Shown here piece by piece: positions 54,677-63,268 of a DNA stretch of 64,000 nucleotides (positions are counted from its first letter, which is position 1; every line of letters begins with the position of its first letter). The notes under the pieces are model-generated. The model did not search any database, was not told the DNA's origin, and saw nothing but the letters and a program-made list of their open reading frames with translations. The stretch spans positions 1 through 64,000 of the forward strand of contig DASRQS010000128.1 of the NCBI GenBank assembly GCA_035696365.1, in the 5' to 3' direction. A program made the translations under genes and the position numbers. Origin of the DNA: JALYLC01 sp035696365. GTDB taxonomy: Bacteria; Actinomycetota; Thermoleophilia; Gaiellales; JALYLC01.

Positions 54677-56011
54677 ATGGCTGCCATCACCACGATCATC
54701 ATGGCCGGCGGACTGGGCACCCGGATGCGCTCGCCGCTGCCGAAGGTCCTGCACGAGCTGTGCGGGCTGCCGATGCTGGCCTGGGTCGAGCGCGCGGCTC
54801 GCGAGGCGGGGGCCGAAGACGTCGTGATCGTGGCCGGGCCCGAGACCGCCGAGCAGATCGCCGCTGCGCTGCCTGACTGCCGGGTCGTCGTGCAGTCGCC
54901 GGCCAACGGCACGGGCGATGCGGTGCGAGTGGGCATGCAGGCCGTGCCCGCCGAGGCCGAGCGCGTCGTCGTGCTCTCGGGCGACACGCCGCTGATCGAG
55001 GCCGAGACCGTGCGCCGTGCGATCGCGGCCTGCGCCGACGGGATCGGCGGCGCGCTCGTGAGCGCCCGGCTGGCGCCTCCACACGCTTACGGGCGCGTCG
55101 TGCGTGACGGCGACCGCGTGGCCCGCATCGTCGAGGCGCGCGACGCCACGCCCGAGGAGCTCGCGCTCGACGAGTTCAACGTCGGGCTCTACTGCTTCCA
55201 GCGCGCCGCGCTGGCGGCAGCGCTGCGGCGGCTGAGCCCCCAGAACGCCCAGGGTGAGCTCTATCTCACGGATGTGATCGCCCTGCTGGCCGAGGGCGGC
55301 GCCGCCGCCGTGGCGGTCGACGAGCCCGCACCCGAGACGGGGGAGGGCGTCAACACGCTGGCGGAGCTGGCCGAGCGGGAGGCGGGACTGCGCGCGCGCA
55401 TCCTGCGCGACCACATGCTGGCCGGCGTGCGCATCGTCGACCCTGCCACGACCTACGTGGACGGCGGCGTGCGGCTCGAGGCGGGGAGCCGGCTGGAGCC
55501 GCACGTGATCCTGCGCGGCGCCACCACCGTCGGCGCGGGCAGCGTGCTCGGCCCCTACGCGATGGTGGACGACGGGACGATCGGCCAGAGCTGCCGCGTC
55601 GGGCCGTTCGCGTACCTGCGTCCCGGCTGCACGCTCGCCGACGGCGCGCAGGTGGGGCGCTTCGTGGAGCTCAAGAACACGTCGCTCGGGGAGCGCGCGA
55701 AGGTGCCGCACCTGAGCTACCTCGGCGATACGGATGTCGGCGCCGGGAGCAATCTCGGCGCCAGCACGATCACGGCCAACTACGACGGGCAGCGCAAGCA
55801 CCGCACGACGATCGGGGAGGGCGTCAGCACGATGGTGCACTCCACGCTGGTGGCGCCCGTCACGATCGGCGACGGCGCGTATGTCGCGGCGGGCAGCGTG
55901 ATCACCGACGATGTCGAACCGGGCGCGCTTGCGATCGCTCGCCCGCGGCAGACGACCAAGCCTGGATATGCCGCGCGGGTGGCAGCGCGCAGGAAGGAGG
56001 GCGAGCACTGA
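54677..56011 (+). CDS. glmU: Bifunctional GlcNAc-1-P uridyltransferase/GlcN-1-P acetyltransferase
   Basis: A 444-residue enzyme making UDP-N-acetylglucosamine. The uridyltransferase half has the pyrophosphorylase loop IIMAGGLGTRMRSPLPKVLHEL and LSGDTPLI; the C-terminal left-handed beta-helix carries hexapeptide repeats (VGAGSVLGPYAMV) and the acetyltransferase signature VGAGSNLGASTITANYDG. It supplies the sugar for peptidoglycan and probably for the polysaccharide locus at 39-47 kb. Its TGA overlaps the prs ATG by one base. It is slightly shorter than most GlmU proteins but no motif is missing. Confidence 0.97.
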   Translation: MAAITTIIMAGGLGTRMRSPLPKVLHELCGLPMLAWVERAAREAGAEDVVIVAGPETAEQIAAALPDCRVVVQSPANGTGDAVRVGMQAVPAEAERVVVLSGDTPLIEAETVRRAIAACADGIGGALVSARLAPPHAYGRVVRDGDRVARIVEARDATPEELALDEFNVGLYCFQRAALAAALRRLSPQNAQGELYLTDVIALLAEGGAAAVAVDEPAPETGEGVNTLAELAEREAGLRARILRDHMLAGVRIVDPATTYVDGGVRLEAGSRLEPHVILRGATTVGAGSVLGPYAMVDDGTIGQSCRVGPFAYLRPGCTLADGAQVGRFVELKNTSLGERAKVPHLSYLGDTDVGAGSNLGASTITANYDGQRKHRTTIGEGVSTMVHSTLVAPVTIGDGAYVAAGSVITDDVEPGALAIARPRQTTKPGYAARVAARRKEGEH

Positions 56012-57069
56012 TGGCCGACAGCCTGTTCGGCGCGAGCGAGTTCCTTCCCCAGCGCGGAGAGGGGAACGGCGTGGACGAGCCGCGCAGCAGCTCGCGCGAC
56101 GGAACCTCGTTCCGGCGCATGATGCTGTTCGCCGGCCGCTCGAGCATCGATCTGGCCGAGCGCATCGCCGACGAGCTCGGCGTGGCGCTGGGCGAGGCGA
56201 CGCTCAAGACGTTTCCGAACACGGAGACGTACGTGCGCTTCAACGAATCGGTGCGAGGCTCGGACGTCTTCCTGATCCAGTCCTGCTCGCGCCCCTGCAA
56301 CGACAACCTGGTCGAGCTGCTGATCATGATCAACGCGGCGCGCCTGGCCTCGGCCAAGCGCATCACCGCGGTCGTCCCGTGGTTCCCGTACGCGCGCCAG
56401 GACAAGAAGTCCGCTCCGCGCGAGCCGATCACGGCGCGCCTGATGGCGGACATGCTGGAGACGGCCGGCGTCGACCGCGTGCTCACCATGGATCTGCACG
56501 CGGGTCAGGTGCAGGGCTTCTTCCGCGTCCCGGTCGACCACATGACCGCGCTTCCGATGTTCCAGCAGTACTTCCTCGACCTCGGCCTGCCGCGCGACGA
56601 GATCGTCGTGATCTCGCCCGACACCGGTCGCGTCAAGCTCGCCAAGAAGTTCGCCGAGATGCTGGGCGGGGAGCTGGCCGTGCTCACCAAGGAGCGCCCG
56701 GCGCACAGCCGAGCCCAGGTGACCAACGTGATCGGCGACGTCGCGGGCAAGACCTGCGTGATCTCGGACGACATGATCGACACCGCGGGAACGCTCGTCG
56801 CGGGCGCCCAGGCGATCCACGAGGCCGGTGCCCGGTGCATCTACGCTTGCGCCACGCATCCCGTGTTCTCGGAGCCGGCGCTGCAGCGGCTGGAGGACTC
56901 GGTGCTCGAGCAAGTCGTCGTCTGCGATACCATTCCCGTCGATCCGACGACCAGACCCGACAAGGTGCGGGTGCTGTCGGTCGCGAGGATCCTCGCCGAG
57001 ACCATCCACAACGTCTTCACCGATGACTCGGTGTCGGCGATCTTCAAGGGCGAGAACCAGCTTTTCTAG
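56011..57069 (+). CDS. prs: Ribose-phosphate pyrophosphokinase
   Basis: A 352-residue PRPP synthetase. KTFPNTETYVRFNESVRG, PWFPYARQDKK and the flexible loop are followed by VLTMDLHAGQVQGFF and the PRPP-binding loop CVISDDMIDTAGTL. Compared with the usual ~315 residues it has about 36 extra N-terminal residues (MADSLFGASEFLPQRG...). The start at 56011 is supported by AAGGAGG about 11 bases upstream and the TGATG junction with glmU; an internal ATG near 56119 would give the standard length. glmU-prs-rplY-pth-mfd is a conserved order. Confidence 0.96.
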   Translation: MADSLFGASEFLPQRGEGNGVDEPRSSSRDGTSFRRMMLFAGRSSIDLAERIADELGVALGEATLKTFPNTETYVRFNESVRGSDVFLIQSCSRPCNDNLVELLIMINAARLASAKRITAVVPWFPYARQDKKSAPREPITARLMADMLETAGVDRVLTMDLHAGQVQGFFRVPVDHMTALPMFQQYFLDLGLPRDEIVVISPDTGRVKLAKKFAEMLGGELAVLTKERPAHSRAQVTNVIGDVAGKTCVISDDMIDTAGTLVAGAQAIHEAGARCIYACATHPVFSEPALQRLEDSVLEQVVVCDTIPVDPTTRPDKVRVLSVARILAETIHNVFTDDSVSAIFKGENQLF

Positions 57070-57110
57070 GGGCGGCGGGAGCCGTCCCATGGACACGCGA
57101 GAAGGCAGTC

Positions 57111-57791
57111 ATGCTCGAGATCGAGACACGTGAGACCGGTGGGACGTCCAGCGCGCGCGCGGTGCGCCGCACGGGCAAGATCCCGGGCGTGCTGTACGGC
57201 AACGGCCGCGATGCGCTGCCGTTCGCGGTCGAGAGCAAGCATCTGCGCGAGGCTCTGAGCCAGGCGGGCGGCCGGCACGCGGTGCTCGAGGTCAAGGTGC
57301 CAGGTGCTGCGACGCCGGTGCACGCGATCATCAAGGCGATGCAGCTGCATCCGCTGCGCGACACGCTGCAGCACTTCGACCTGCTCGAGGTGCGCATGGA
57401 CCGCCCGATCCAGGCGACCGTCTCGATCGTGTTCGTGGGCGAGGCCGAGGGCGTCAAGACGTTCGGCGGCATCCTGGCGCAGAACGCGCACGAGCTGACC
57501 ATCGAGGCGCTGCCGGGCGATCTGCCCGAGCACGTCGAGCTCGACATCTCGGGGCTCGGCATCGGCGACTCGATCAAGCTGTCCGATCTCCCTGCTCGCC
57601 CTGGCATGACCTACATCGGCGATCCCGACACGATGCTCGCGAGCGTCGCGGAGCCCAAGGGCCCGACGGCCGAGGAAGAGGCTGCCGAGGCAGAGGCCGC
57701 CGAGGCTGCGGAAGCTGCGGAGGCACGCGAGGGCGGCGAGGCCGGCGAGGCCGAGGGCGAGGGCGGCGGCGAGTCCGCGGACGAGGAGTAG
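57111..57791 (+). CDS. rplY: Ribosomal protein bL25 (Ctc/TL5 form)
   Basis: A 226-residue long-form L25 that binds 5S rRNA. The N-terminal domain has TRETGGTSSARAVRRTGKIPGVLYGNGRD and the C-terminal TL5 beta domain includes LPGDLPEHVELDISGLGIGDSIKLSDL. The tail (about 183-226) is a low-complexity Glu/Ala/Gly run. The ATG at 57111 matches the family start. It follows prs by 41 bases in the same operon. Confidence 0.96.
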   Translation: MLEIETRETGGTSSARAVRRTGKIPGVLYGNGRDALPFAVESKHLREALSQAGGRHAVLEVKVPGAATPVHAIIKAMQLHPLRDTLQHFDLLEVRMDRPIQATVSIVFVGEAEGVKTFGGILAQNAHELTIEALPGDLPEHVELDISGLGIGDSIKLSDLPARPGMTYIGDPDTMLASVAEPKGPTAEEEAAEAEAAEAAEAAEAREGGEAGEAEGEGGGESADEE

Positions 57792-57839
57792 CCTCCTCTC
57801 TTCCGCTTCCGTCCCCACCTCCGCTCGCACCAGGCGCCC

Positions 57840-58403
57840 GTGGACCTGCTGGTCGCCGGGCTCGGCAATCCGGGCTCGCGCTACGCCCATACCCGTCACA
57901 ACCTCGGCTATTTCGTCACGACCGAGCTGGCCGCGCGCTGGCACGCGCCCGCCGAGCGCGAGAAGCACGGCGGTGCGCTCAGCGAGGTGCGGCTCGAGGA
58001 CGGCACGACGGTTGCGCTGCTGCGCCCGCTCGGCTTCATGAACCTCTCGGGAGGACCCGTGGCGAAGGCGGCGCGCGCCTACGGGCTCGAGCCCGCGCAG
58101 GTCATCTGCGTGCACGACGACGTGGAGGCGAAGTTCGGGCAGGTGCGTGCGAAGCTCGGCGGAGGCCTGGGCGGTCACAACGGGCTGCGCTCGGTCGCCG
58201 AGCGCCTCGGCACGCGCGACTTCGGCCGCGTGCGGCTGGGAGTGGGCCGCCAGCGTGCTGGCGACCGCCGCGACCTGGCCGACTGGGTGCTCTCGCCCTT
58301 CGAGCCCGACGAGGACCCACAGCCGATGGTGGCAACGGCCGCCGACTGCGTGGAGCTGATCGCCCGAGAGGGCATCGAGGCGGCAGTCGCGGCCTACCCC
58401 TGA
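57840..58403 (+). CDS. pth: Peptidyl-tRNA hydrolase
   Basis: A 187-residue Pth1-type hydrolase that recycles tRNA from prematurely released peptidyl-tRNA. VAGLGNPGSRYAHTRHNLGYFV holds the catalytic histidine, PLGFMNLSGGPV the conserved Asn, VHDDVEAKFGQVR the conserved Asp and GGGLGGHNGLRS the substrate loop. The GTG at 57840 gives the family start. Its 3' end converges on the M20 peptidase gene 12 bases away. Confidence 0.96.
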   Translation: MDLLVAGLGNPGSRYAHTRHNLGYFVTTELAARWHAPAEREKHGGALSEVRLEDGTTVALLRPLGFMNLSGGPVAKAARAYGLEPAQVICVHDDVEAKFGQVRAKLGGGLGGHNGLRSVAERLGTRDFGRVRLGVGRQRAGDRRDLADWVLSPFEPDEDPQPMVATAADCVELIAREGIEAAVAAYP

Positions 58404-58415
58404 TTCGTTCAACGG

Positions 58416-59735
58416 CTAGTGCAGGGTTGCGAGCGCCGCGTAGAGCTCGCGGGCGGCTCGCTCCCCCAGGGCGAGGCTCTCGAGGCGGTAGCTCTCGTCG
58501 GGGCCGTGGATGCCGTCCGAGTCGAGCGCGAAGCCCGAGAGCACCGTCGGGATGCCGAGCTTCGCGAATGCGCCGAGGATCGGGATCGAGCCCCCGGTTC
58601 GCACGAACAGGGCGTCGGTGCCGACGGCCCGGCCGATCGCCGTTCGCGCCAGCGCGAGTACGGGGTCGCCGGCGTCGAAACCGGCCGGATCGCCCGGCTC
58701 GATCTCGATTTCGAGCTCGGCGCCGGGCGGAACGGCCTCGCGCAGGATGCGCTCCAGCGCCGCGGCGATCTCGCTCCCGTCTTGGGCGAGCGCCAGGCGC
58801 ACGGTCAGCCGCGCGCTCGCCGTACAGGGGATGATCGTGCGGCGCTGCAGGGCGTCGCCGCTCTCGATGCCGTTCACGTCCAGGCTCGTATCGGCCCAGG
58901 TCCGTGCGTACAGCTCGGCCGCTGCACCCGGCGCGATCTCGTGCGCGCCGGCCGCGGCCAGCGCCTCGGCTCCGTCGGGCAGCGCGGCCCAGGATGCGAC
59001 CTCCTCGGCGCCCGGTGGCCGGAGTCCCGCGCGCAGCTCGTCGCGCAGGCGGCCGTCCGAGCCCGCCACGACGTGCCCGAGCACCCCCATCAGCACGTGC
59101 GCCGCGTTCAGGGCAACTCCGCCGTAGACGCCGGAATGCAGGTCGCGGGAGGCCGTACGCACGCGCACGCGGGCCATGACCACGCCGCGCACCGCGATGT
59201 GCAGGGCCGGGCGGGACGCGTCGACCATGCCGCCGTCGAAGACGATGGCGCAGTCGGCGCCGCGCTCGTCTCGCTCGACGTAGCGCACCACGTTCGAGCC
59301 GCCGACCTCCTCCTCACCCTCCAGCACGACGCGCACGTGCACCGGCAGTTCGCCGCTGCGAGCGAGCTCGCAGGCGACGTGCAGCAGCGGCAGGAAGTTG
59401 CCCTTGTCGTCGCTGGCGCCGCGCGCGTAGACGCGGCCGCCGCGCACGACCGGGTCGAAGGGGTCACTCGTCCACAGATCGCGCGGATCCGGCGACTGCA
59501 CGTCGTAGTGGCCGTAGATCAGCACCGTCGGCGCATCCGCGCGGCGCGAGCGCAGCTCGCCGACGCACAGCGGGTTGCCGTAGCCGGAGAGCACCTCGGA
59601 GCTGCCGCCGGCGGCCGCGATGCGCTCGGCGGCCCATTCGGCTGCTCGGCGGAGATCCGCGGGGTCGCCGCCGCCCGACGAGATGGAGGGGATGCGCAGC
59701 CAATCGCAGAGCTCGTCGAGAAGCGTGTCTTCCAC
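58416..59735 (-). CDS. M20-family metallopeptidase (dipeptidase type)
   Basis: A 439-residue peptidase. Metal ligands are in LIYGHYDVQSPD (His, Asp), RGASDDKGN (bridging Asp), LEGEEEVGG (catalytic and metal Glu), IVFDGG and HGPDESYRLE (last His). An insert domain with RTASRDLHSGVYGG is the dimerisation lid of the M20A/CNDP-like dipeptidases. It probably hydrolyses dipeptides or acylated amino acids in the cytoplasm. The GTG at 59735 is chosen: TAGCCT ends 7 bases upstream and the mfd start on the other strand is only 21 bases further. Confidence 0.92.
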   Translation of the reverse strand: MEDTLLDELCDWLRIPSISSGGGDPADLRRAAEWAAERIAAAGGSSEVLSGYGNPLCVGELRSRRADAPTVLIYGHYDVQSPDPRDLWTSDPFDPVVRGGRVYARGASDDKGNFLPLLHVACELARSGELPVHVRVVLEGEEEVGGSNVVRYVERDERGADCAIVFDGGMVDASRPALHIAVRGVVMARVRVRTASRDLHSGVYGGVALNAAHVLMGVLGHVVAGSDGRLRDELRAGLRPPGAEEVASWAALPDGAEALAAAGAHEIAPGAAAELYARTWADTSLDVNGIESGDALQRRTIIPCTASARLTVRLALAQDGSEIAAALERILREAVPPGAELEIEIEPGDPAGFDAGDPVLALARTAIGRAVGTDALFVRTGGSIPILGAFAKLGIPTVLSGFALDSDGIHGPDESYRLESLALGERAARELYAALATLH

Positions 59736-59756
59736 GGGCCGGAGGCTATCCTGCAG

Positions 59757-62700
59757 GTGCCGGCCAACGTGCCGGACGAACTCGTGGACCGAACGCTCGA
59801 ACTGAACCTCGCCGACCTCGCGTCCGTCACGGACGAGGTCGCCGCACAGCCCGGTGTCGCCCAGCTCGGGGGCGCGCTCGACTCGGCGCTGCCGGCGCGC
59901 GCCCGCGTCCCCGAGGCGGCGCTCGCCCCGCTCCTGGCGGCGTTCTGGCAGCGCCGCCGCGGCGAGGAGCGCGCCGGTCTGGTCGTGCTGGTCGACGACG
60001 ACGAGACTGCGCGCGAGGTTGCCGACGAGGCCGCCTGGTACCTGACGCCGGACGAGGTCGGGTTCGTGCCGTCGCGCGGCGTCCCTTATGGCTCTGGCCT
60101 CGAGCCGGCGCCGCATCTCGTGGGCGAGCGCGCCCGCGGGCTCGGGCTGCTCGAGGCGGGCGGGCTCGTGGCCATCTCGGCGGCCGCGCTGGTCGAGCGC
60201 GTCGCCCCCCGCGAGCGCCGGGCCACCGCACTGCACGTCGAGCGCGGCGGCGAGCTCGTACGCGACGACGCCGTCGCGGCGCTCGTGCAGGCCGGCTACA
60301 CGCGCGTCGAGCGCGTCGGCGATCGCGGCGACCTGGCGGTGCGCGGCGACATCCTGGACGTGTTCCCGACGACGGGCGCCGAGCCCGTCCGCATCGAGCT
60401 GTTCGGCGACGAGGTCGAGCGCATCTCGCGCTTCTCGGTGTTCACCCAGCGCTCGCTCGCGGAGCTCCAGCGCAGCGATCTCCAGCCGGCCCGCGAGGCA
60501 CGCCGTGAGCTCGCGAACCTGGAGGAGTGGACGCAGGAGGAGGAAGTCCCTGTCCCGAACGATCTCGTCGCGCTCGCGCCCGAGTTGATCGCCCACGGCG
60601 TGCTCTGCGCCTGGCAGCCCGACCGCGTGCTCGAAGGGGCGCGCGACCGGCTGGCCGAGGCCGCTGCGAGCCACTCGCGCTCCGCCCGTGAGCGCGCCTA
60701 CGTGAGCGAGTCGGCCGTCGTCGAGCTGCTGGAAGGCGTGACGGCGCTGGACACGCTGCAGGGCGAGACGGTCTTCGAGGCCCAGCGGCCGGCGCTGGCT
60801 GGTCGCGGCATCAGCGAGGCCGAGGCGGAGCTGCTCGGACTGGTGCGCTCGGGACTGCGCGTCGTCGTCGCGTTCCCGCACAGGGGCGACGCAGAGCGCA
60901 TGCAGCTCGCGCTGCGGCGCGTCGAGGCGACGCTGCTGCAGCAGGGGCAGCCGCTGCCCGACGGAGCCGGCGTGAGCTTCGCCGTGTCGCCGCTGCGGCG
61001 CGGCGTCGTCTGGCCCTCGGCGCGCCTGGCGGTCGTCTCGGCGCAGCAGCTGTTCCGCCGGCGTGCCGCGGGAGCCACTGTCGCCGGGCGGCTCGGGCGC
61101 GCGCTCTCGAGCGCGGCCGACCTGCGTCCGGACGACTACGTGGTGCACGTCGAGCACGGCGTCGGGCGCTTCCTGGGGTTCGACACGAAGACCGTCGGCG
61201 GCGTCACGCGCGACTACGTCAACCTGCAGTTCAGGGGCGAGGACCGGCTGTTCGTCCCGCACGACCAGCTGGCCAAGCTCTCGCGCTACGTCGGCGCCGA
61301 TGGCCGGCCGCCCGCGCTCTCGAAGCTCGGCGGCAAGGCCTGGCACACGCTGCGCTCGCGTGCGCGCGCGGCCGTGCACGAGCTCGCGGGCGAGCTGCTG
61401 CGCCTGTACGCCGTGCGCCAGATGCGCACGCGGCCGGCCTACGCCGACGAGGAGGGCTGGCTCGAGCGCATGGAGCGGGCCTTCGCCTACACCGAGACGG
61501 AGGATCAGGGCCGCGCGATCGACGAGGTGCTCGAGGACCTCACCGGCGAGCAGCCGATGGACCGGCTGATCTGCGGCGACGTCGGCTTCGGCAAGACCGA
61601 GGTCGCGATGCGCGCCGCCTTCCTGGTCGCGATCTCAGGCCGGCAGGTGCTCGTGCTGGCCCCGACGACGCTGCTCGTGCAGCAGCACCTGCAGACCTTC
61701 CGCGACCGCTTCCGCGACTTCCCCGTGCGCGTCGAGGCCGTCTCGCGCATGCGCGAGGCCGGCGATGTCAGGAAGGCCCTCAAGGAGTTCGCCGATGGCA
61801 AGATCGAGGTCCTGATCGGAACCCACCGCGTGCTCTCGCGGGACGTCATCGCCAAGGAGCTCGGTCTGATCGTGATTGACGAGGAGCAGCGCTTCGGCGT
61901 GCGCCAGAAGGAGTTGCTGCGCCAGCTGCGGCTGGAGGTCGACGTGCTCTCGATGTCCGCGACGCCGATCCCGCGCACGCTGCACATGTCGCTGGCGGGC
62001 CTGCGCGACATCAGCGTGATCGCGACGCCTCCGCGCGGGCGCCAGCCCATCCGCACGCACGTGGCGGAGTACGACGAGGCGCTGGTCGCGGCGGCCATCC
62101 GCCGCGAGCTCGGGCGCGGCGGCCAGGTCTTCTACCTGCACAACCGCGTCGAGACGATCTACGAGGCCGCCGAGAAGATCCGCCGGCTCGTGCCCGAGGC
62201 GCGAGTCGGCGTCGGGCACGGCCAGATGGACGACCGCGCGCTCGAGCAGGCGATGGTGGAGTTCCTGCGCGGTGACCTCGACGTGCTCGTCGCCACCACC
62301 ATCATCGAGAGCGGCCTCGACATCCCCCAGGTGAACACGCTGATCATCGAGCGCGCCGACGTGCTCGGGCTCGCGCAGCTCTACCAGATCCGCGGGCGGG
62401 TGGGCCGTGGCGAGAACGCCGCGCACGCCTACCTGATGTACCCCGACGGCAGCGAGCTCTCCGAGGAGGCGCGCGCGCGCCTGGCGGCGCTGGCCGACTA
62501 CACGGAGCTCGGCTCGGGCTACCGCGTGGCGCTGCGCGATCTGGAGCTTCGCGGCGCCGGCAGCCTGCTCGGCGACGAGCAGTCGGGGCATGTCGCCGCC
62601 GTGGGCTTCGAGCTGTACTGCGACCTGCTGGCAGAGGCCGTCGCCGAGCTGAGCGGCAACCGCGGCGCGCTCATGCGCCCGGTGCGGCTCGACCTCGCGC

Positions 62701-63110
62701 TCGACGCCTACGTGCCGGCCGACTACGTCGCCTACGAGGCGGCCAAGCTCGATGTCCACCGCCGCATCGCGCTGGCGGAGACGGTGGACGAGCTGCGCGA
62801 CATCCAGATCGAGCTCACCGACCGCTTCGGCGAGCCGCCGGCGCCCGTCGAGAACCTGATCCTCGCCCAGGAGGCGCGCATCAAGCTGGCGGCGCTCGGC
62901 GCGGATTCGCTCACGGTGCGGGGCGCCCGCGCGAGCGTGGCGCGCATCGTGCTCGGCCCGACCGACCTGCGCGAGCTGCGCGAGCGCCACGGGCGCGTGC
63001 TCTACAACGCCGCGGCCGGCGAGATCGGACTGCCGCTCGCGCCGGAGCGTCCGCTGGCCCAGGTGATCGCCCTCGTGGACACCCTCGGCGACCTCGTTAA
63101 GCCTCGGTGA
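59757..63110 (+). CDS. mfd: Transcription-repair coupling factor Mfd
   Basis: An 1117-residue protein. The UvrB-like N-terminal domains include FVPSRGVPYGSGLEPAP and RGDILDVFPTTGAEPVRIELFGDEVERI; the RNA-polymerase-interacting domain has DYVVHVEHGVGRFLGF; the translocase has Walker A ICGDVGFGKTEVAMRAAF, the DEEQ box (VIDEEQRFGV), LSMSATPIPRTLHMSL and IIESGLDIPQVNT with QIRGRVGR; a TRCF C-terminal domain ends it. It removes stalled RNA polymerase and recruits UvrA. The start is GTG at 59757, but GTG at 59769 or 59784 is possible, as no ribosome site is decisive. Confidence 0.96.
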   Translation: MPANVPDELVDRTLELNLADLASVTDEVAAQPGVAQLGGALDSALPARARVPEAALAPLLAAFWQRRRGEERAGLVVLVDDDETAREVADEAAWYLTPDEVGFVPSRGVPYGSGLEPAPHLVGERARGLGLLEAGGLVAISAAALVERVAPRERRATALHVERGGELVRDDAVAALVQAGYTRVERVGDRGDLAVRGDILDVFPTTGAEPVRIELFGDEVERISRFSVFTQRSLAELQRSDLQPAREARRELANLEEWTQEEEVPVPNDLVALAPELIAHGVLCAWQPDRVLEGARDRLAEAAASHSRSARERAYVSESAVVELLEGVTALDTLQGETVFEAQRPALAGRGISEAEAELLGLVRSGLRVVVAFPHRGDAERMQLALRRVEATLLQQGQPLPDGAGVSFAVSPLRRGVVWPSARLAVVSAQQLFRRRAAGATVAGRLGRALSSAADLRPDDYVVHVEHGVGRFLGFDTKTVGGVTRDYVNLQFRGEDRLFVPHDQLAKLSRYVGADGRPPALSKLGGKAWHTLRSRARAAVHELAGELLRLYAVRQMRTRPAYADEEGWLERMERAFAYTETEDQGRAIDEVLEDLTGEQPMDRLICGDVGFGKTEVAMRAAFLVAISGRQVLVLAPTTLLVQQHLQTFRDRFRDFPVRVEAVSRMREAGDVRKALKEFADGKIEVLIGTHRVLSRDVIAKELGLIVIDEEQRFGVRQKELLRQLRLEVDVLSMSATPIPRTLHMSLAGLRDISVIATPPRGRQPIRTHVAEYDEALVAAAIRRELGRGGQVFYLHNRVETIYEAAEKIRRLVPEARVGVGHGQMDDRALEQAMVEFLRGDLDVLVATTIIESGLDIPQVNTLIIERADVLGLAQLYQIRGRVGRGENAAHAYLMYPDGSELSEEARARLAALADYTELGSGYRVALRDLELRGAGSLLGDEQSGHVAAVGFELYCDLLAEAVAELSGNRGALMRPVRLDLALDAYVPADYVAYEAAKLDVHRRIALAETVDELRDIQIELTDRFGEPPAPVENLILAQEARIKLAALGADSLTVRGARASVARIVLGPTDLRELRERHGRVLYNAAAGEIGLPLAPERPLAQVIALVDTLGDLVKPR

Positions 63111-63180
63111 AGCCACGGCGCACGCTATTGCGAGCAGGCACATTGAGCGCGATGCTGTAATTGGAGGGCTCCGCTACTGC

Positions 63181-63268
63181 TATAGATGAGGCGCGGTGGC
63201 TCACCCGAACGGGGGAGTACACGCTCCCGCGCCGTTGAGCCCAAGCGAATACTCACAAGGCTGTCCTT
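63181..63268 (+). promoter_or_regulatory. Possible -10 box and structured leader of the parvulin gene
   Basis: TATAGA (63181-63186) is a -10 candidate without a good -35. The following leader can fold: GGCTCA (63198-63203) with TGAGCC (63236-63241), enclosing GGGAG (63213-63217) with CTCCC (63224-63228). It does not match a riboswitch I know. The 158-base gap before the gene holds nothing else clear. Confidence 0.3.

Noticed and set aside
59736..61379. Upstream extension of the M20 peptidase frame to 987 codons
   Set aside because: The extension is antisense to mfd; the family N-terminus fits the GTG at 59735.
63181..63268. Riboswitch in the parvulin gene leader
   Set aside because: Stems are possible but I could not match the conserved core of any known riboswitch class, so only a structured leader is listed.
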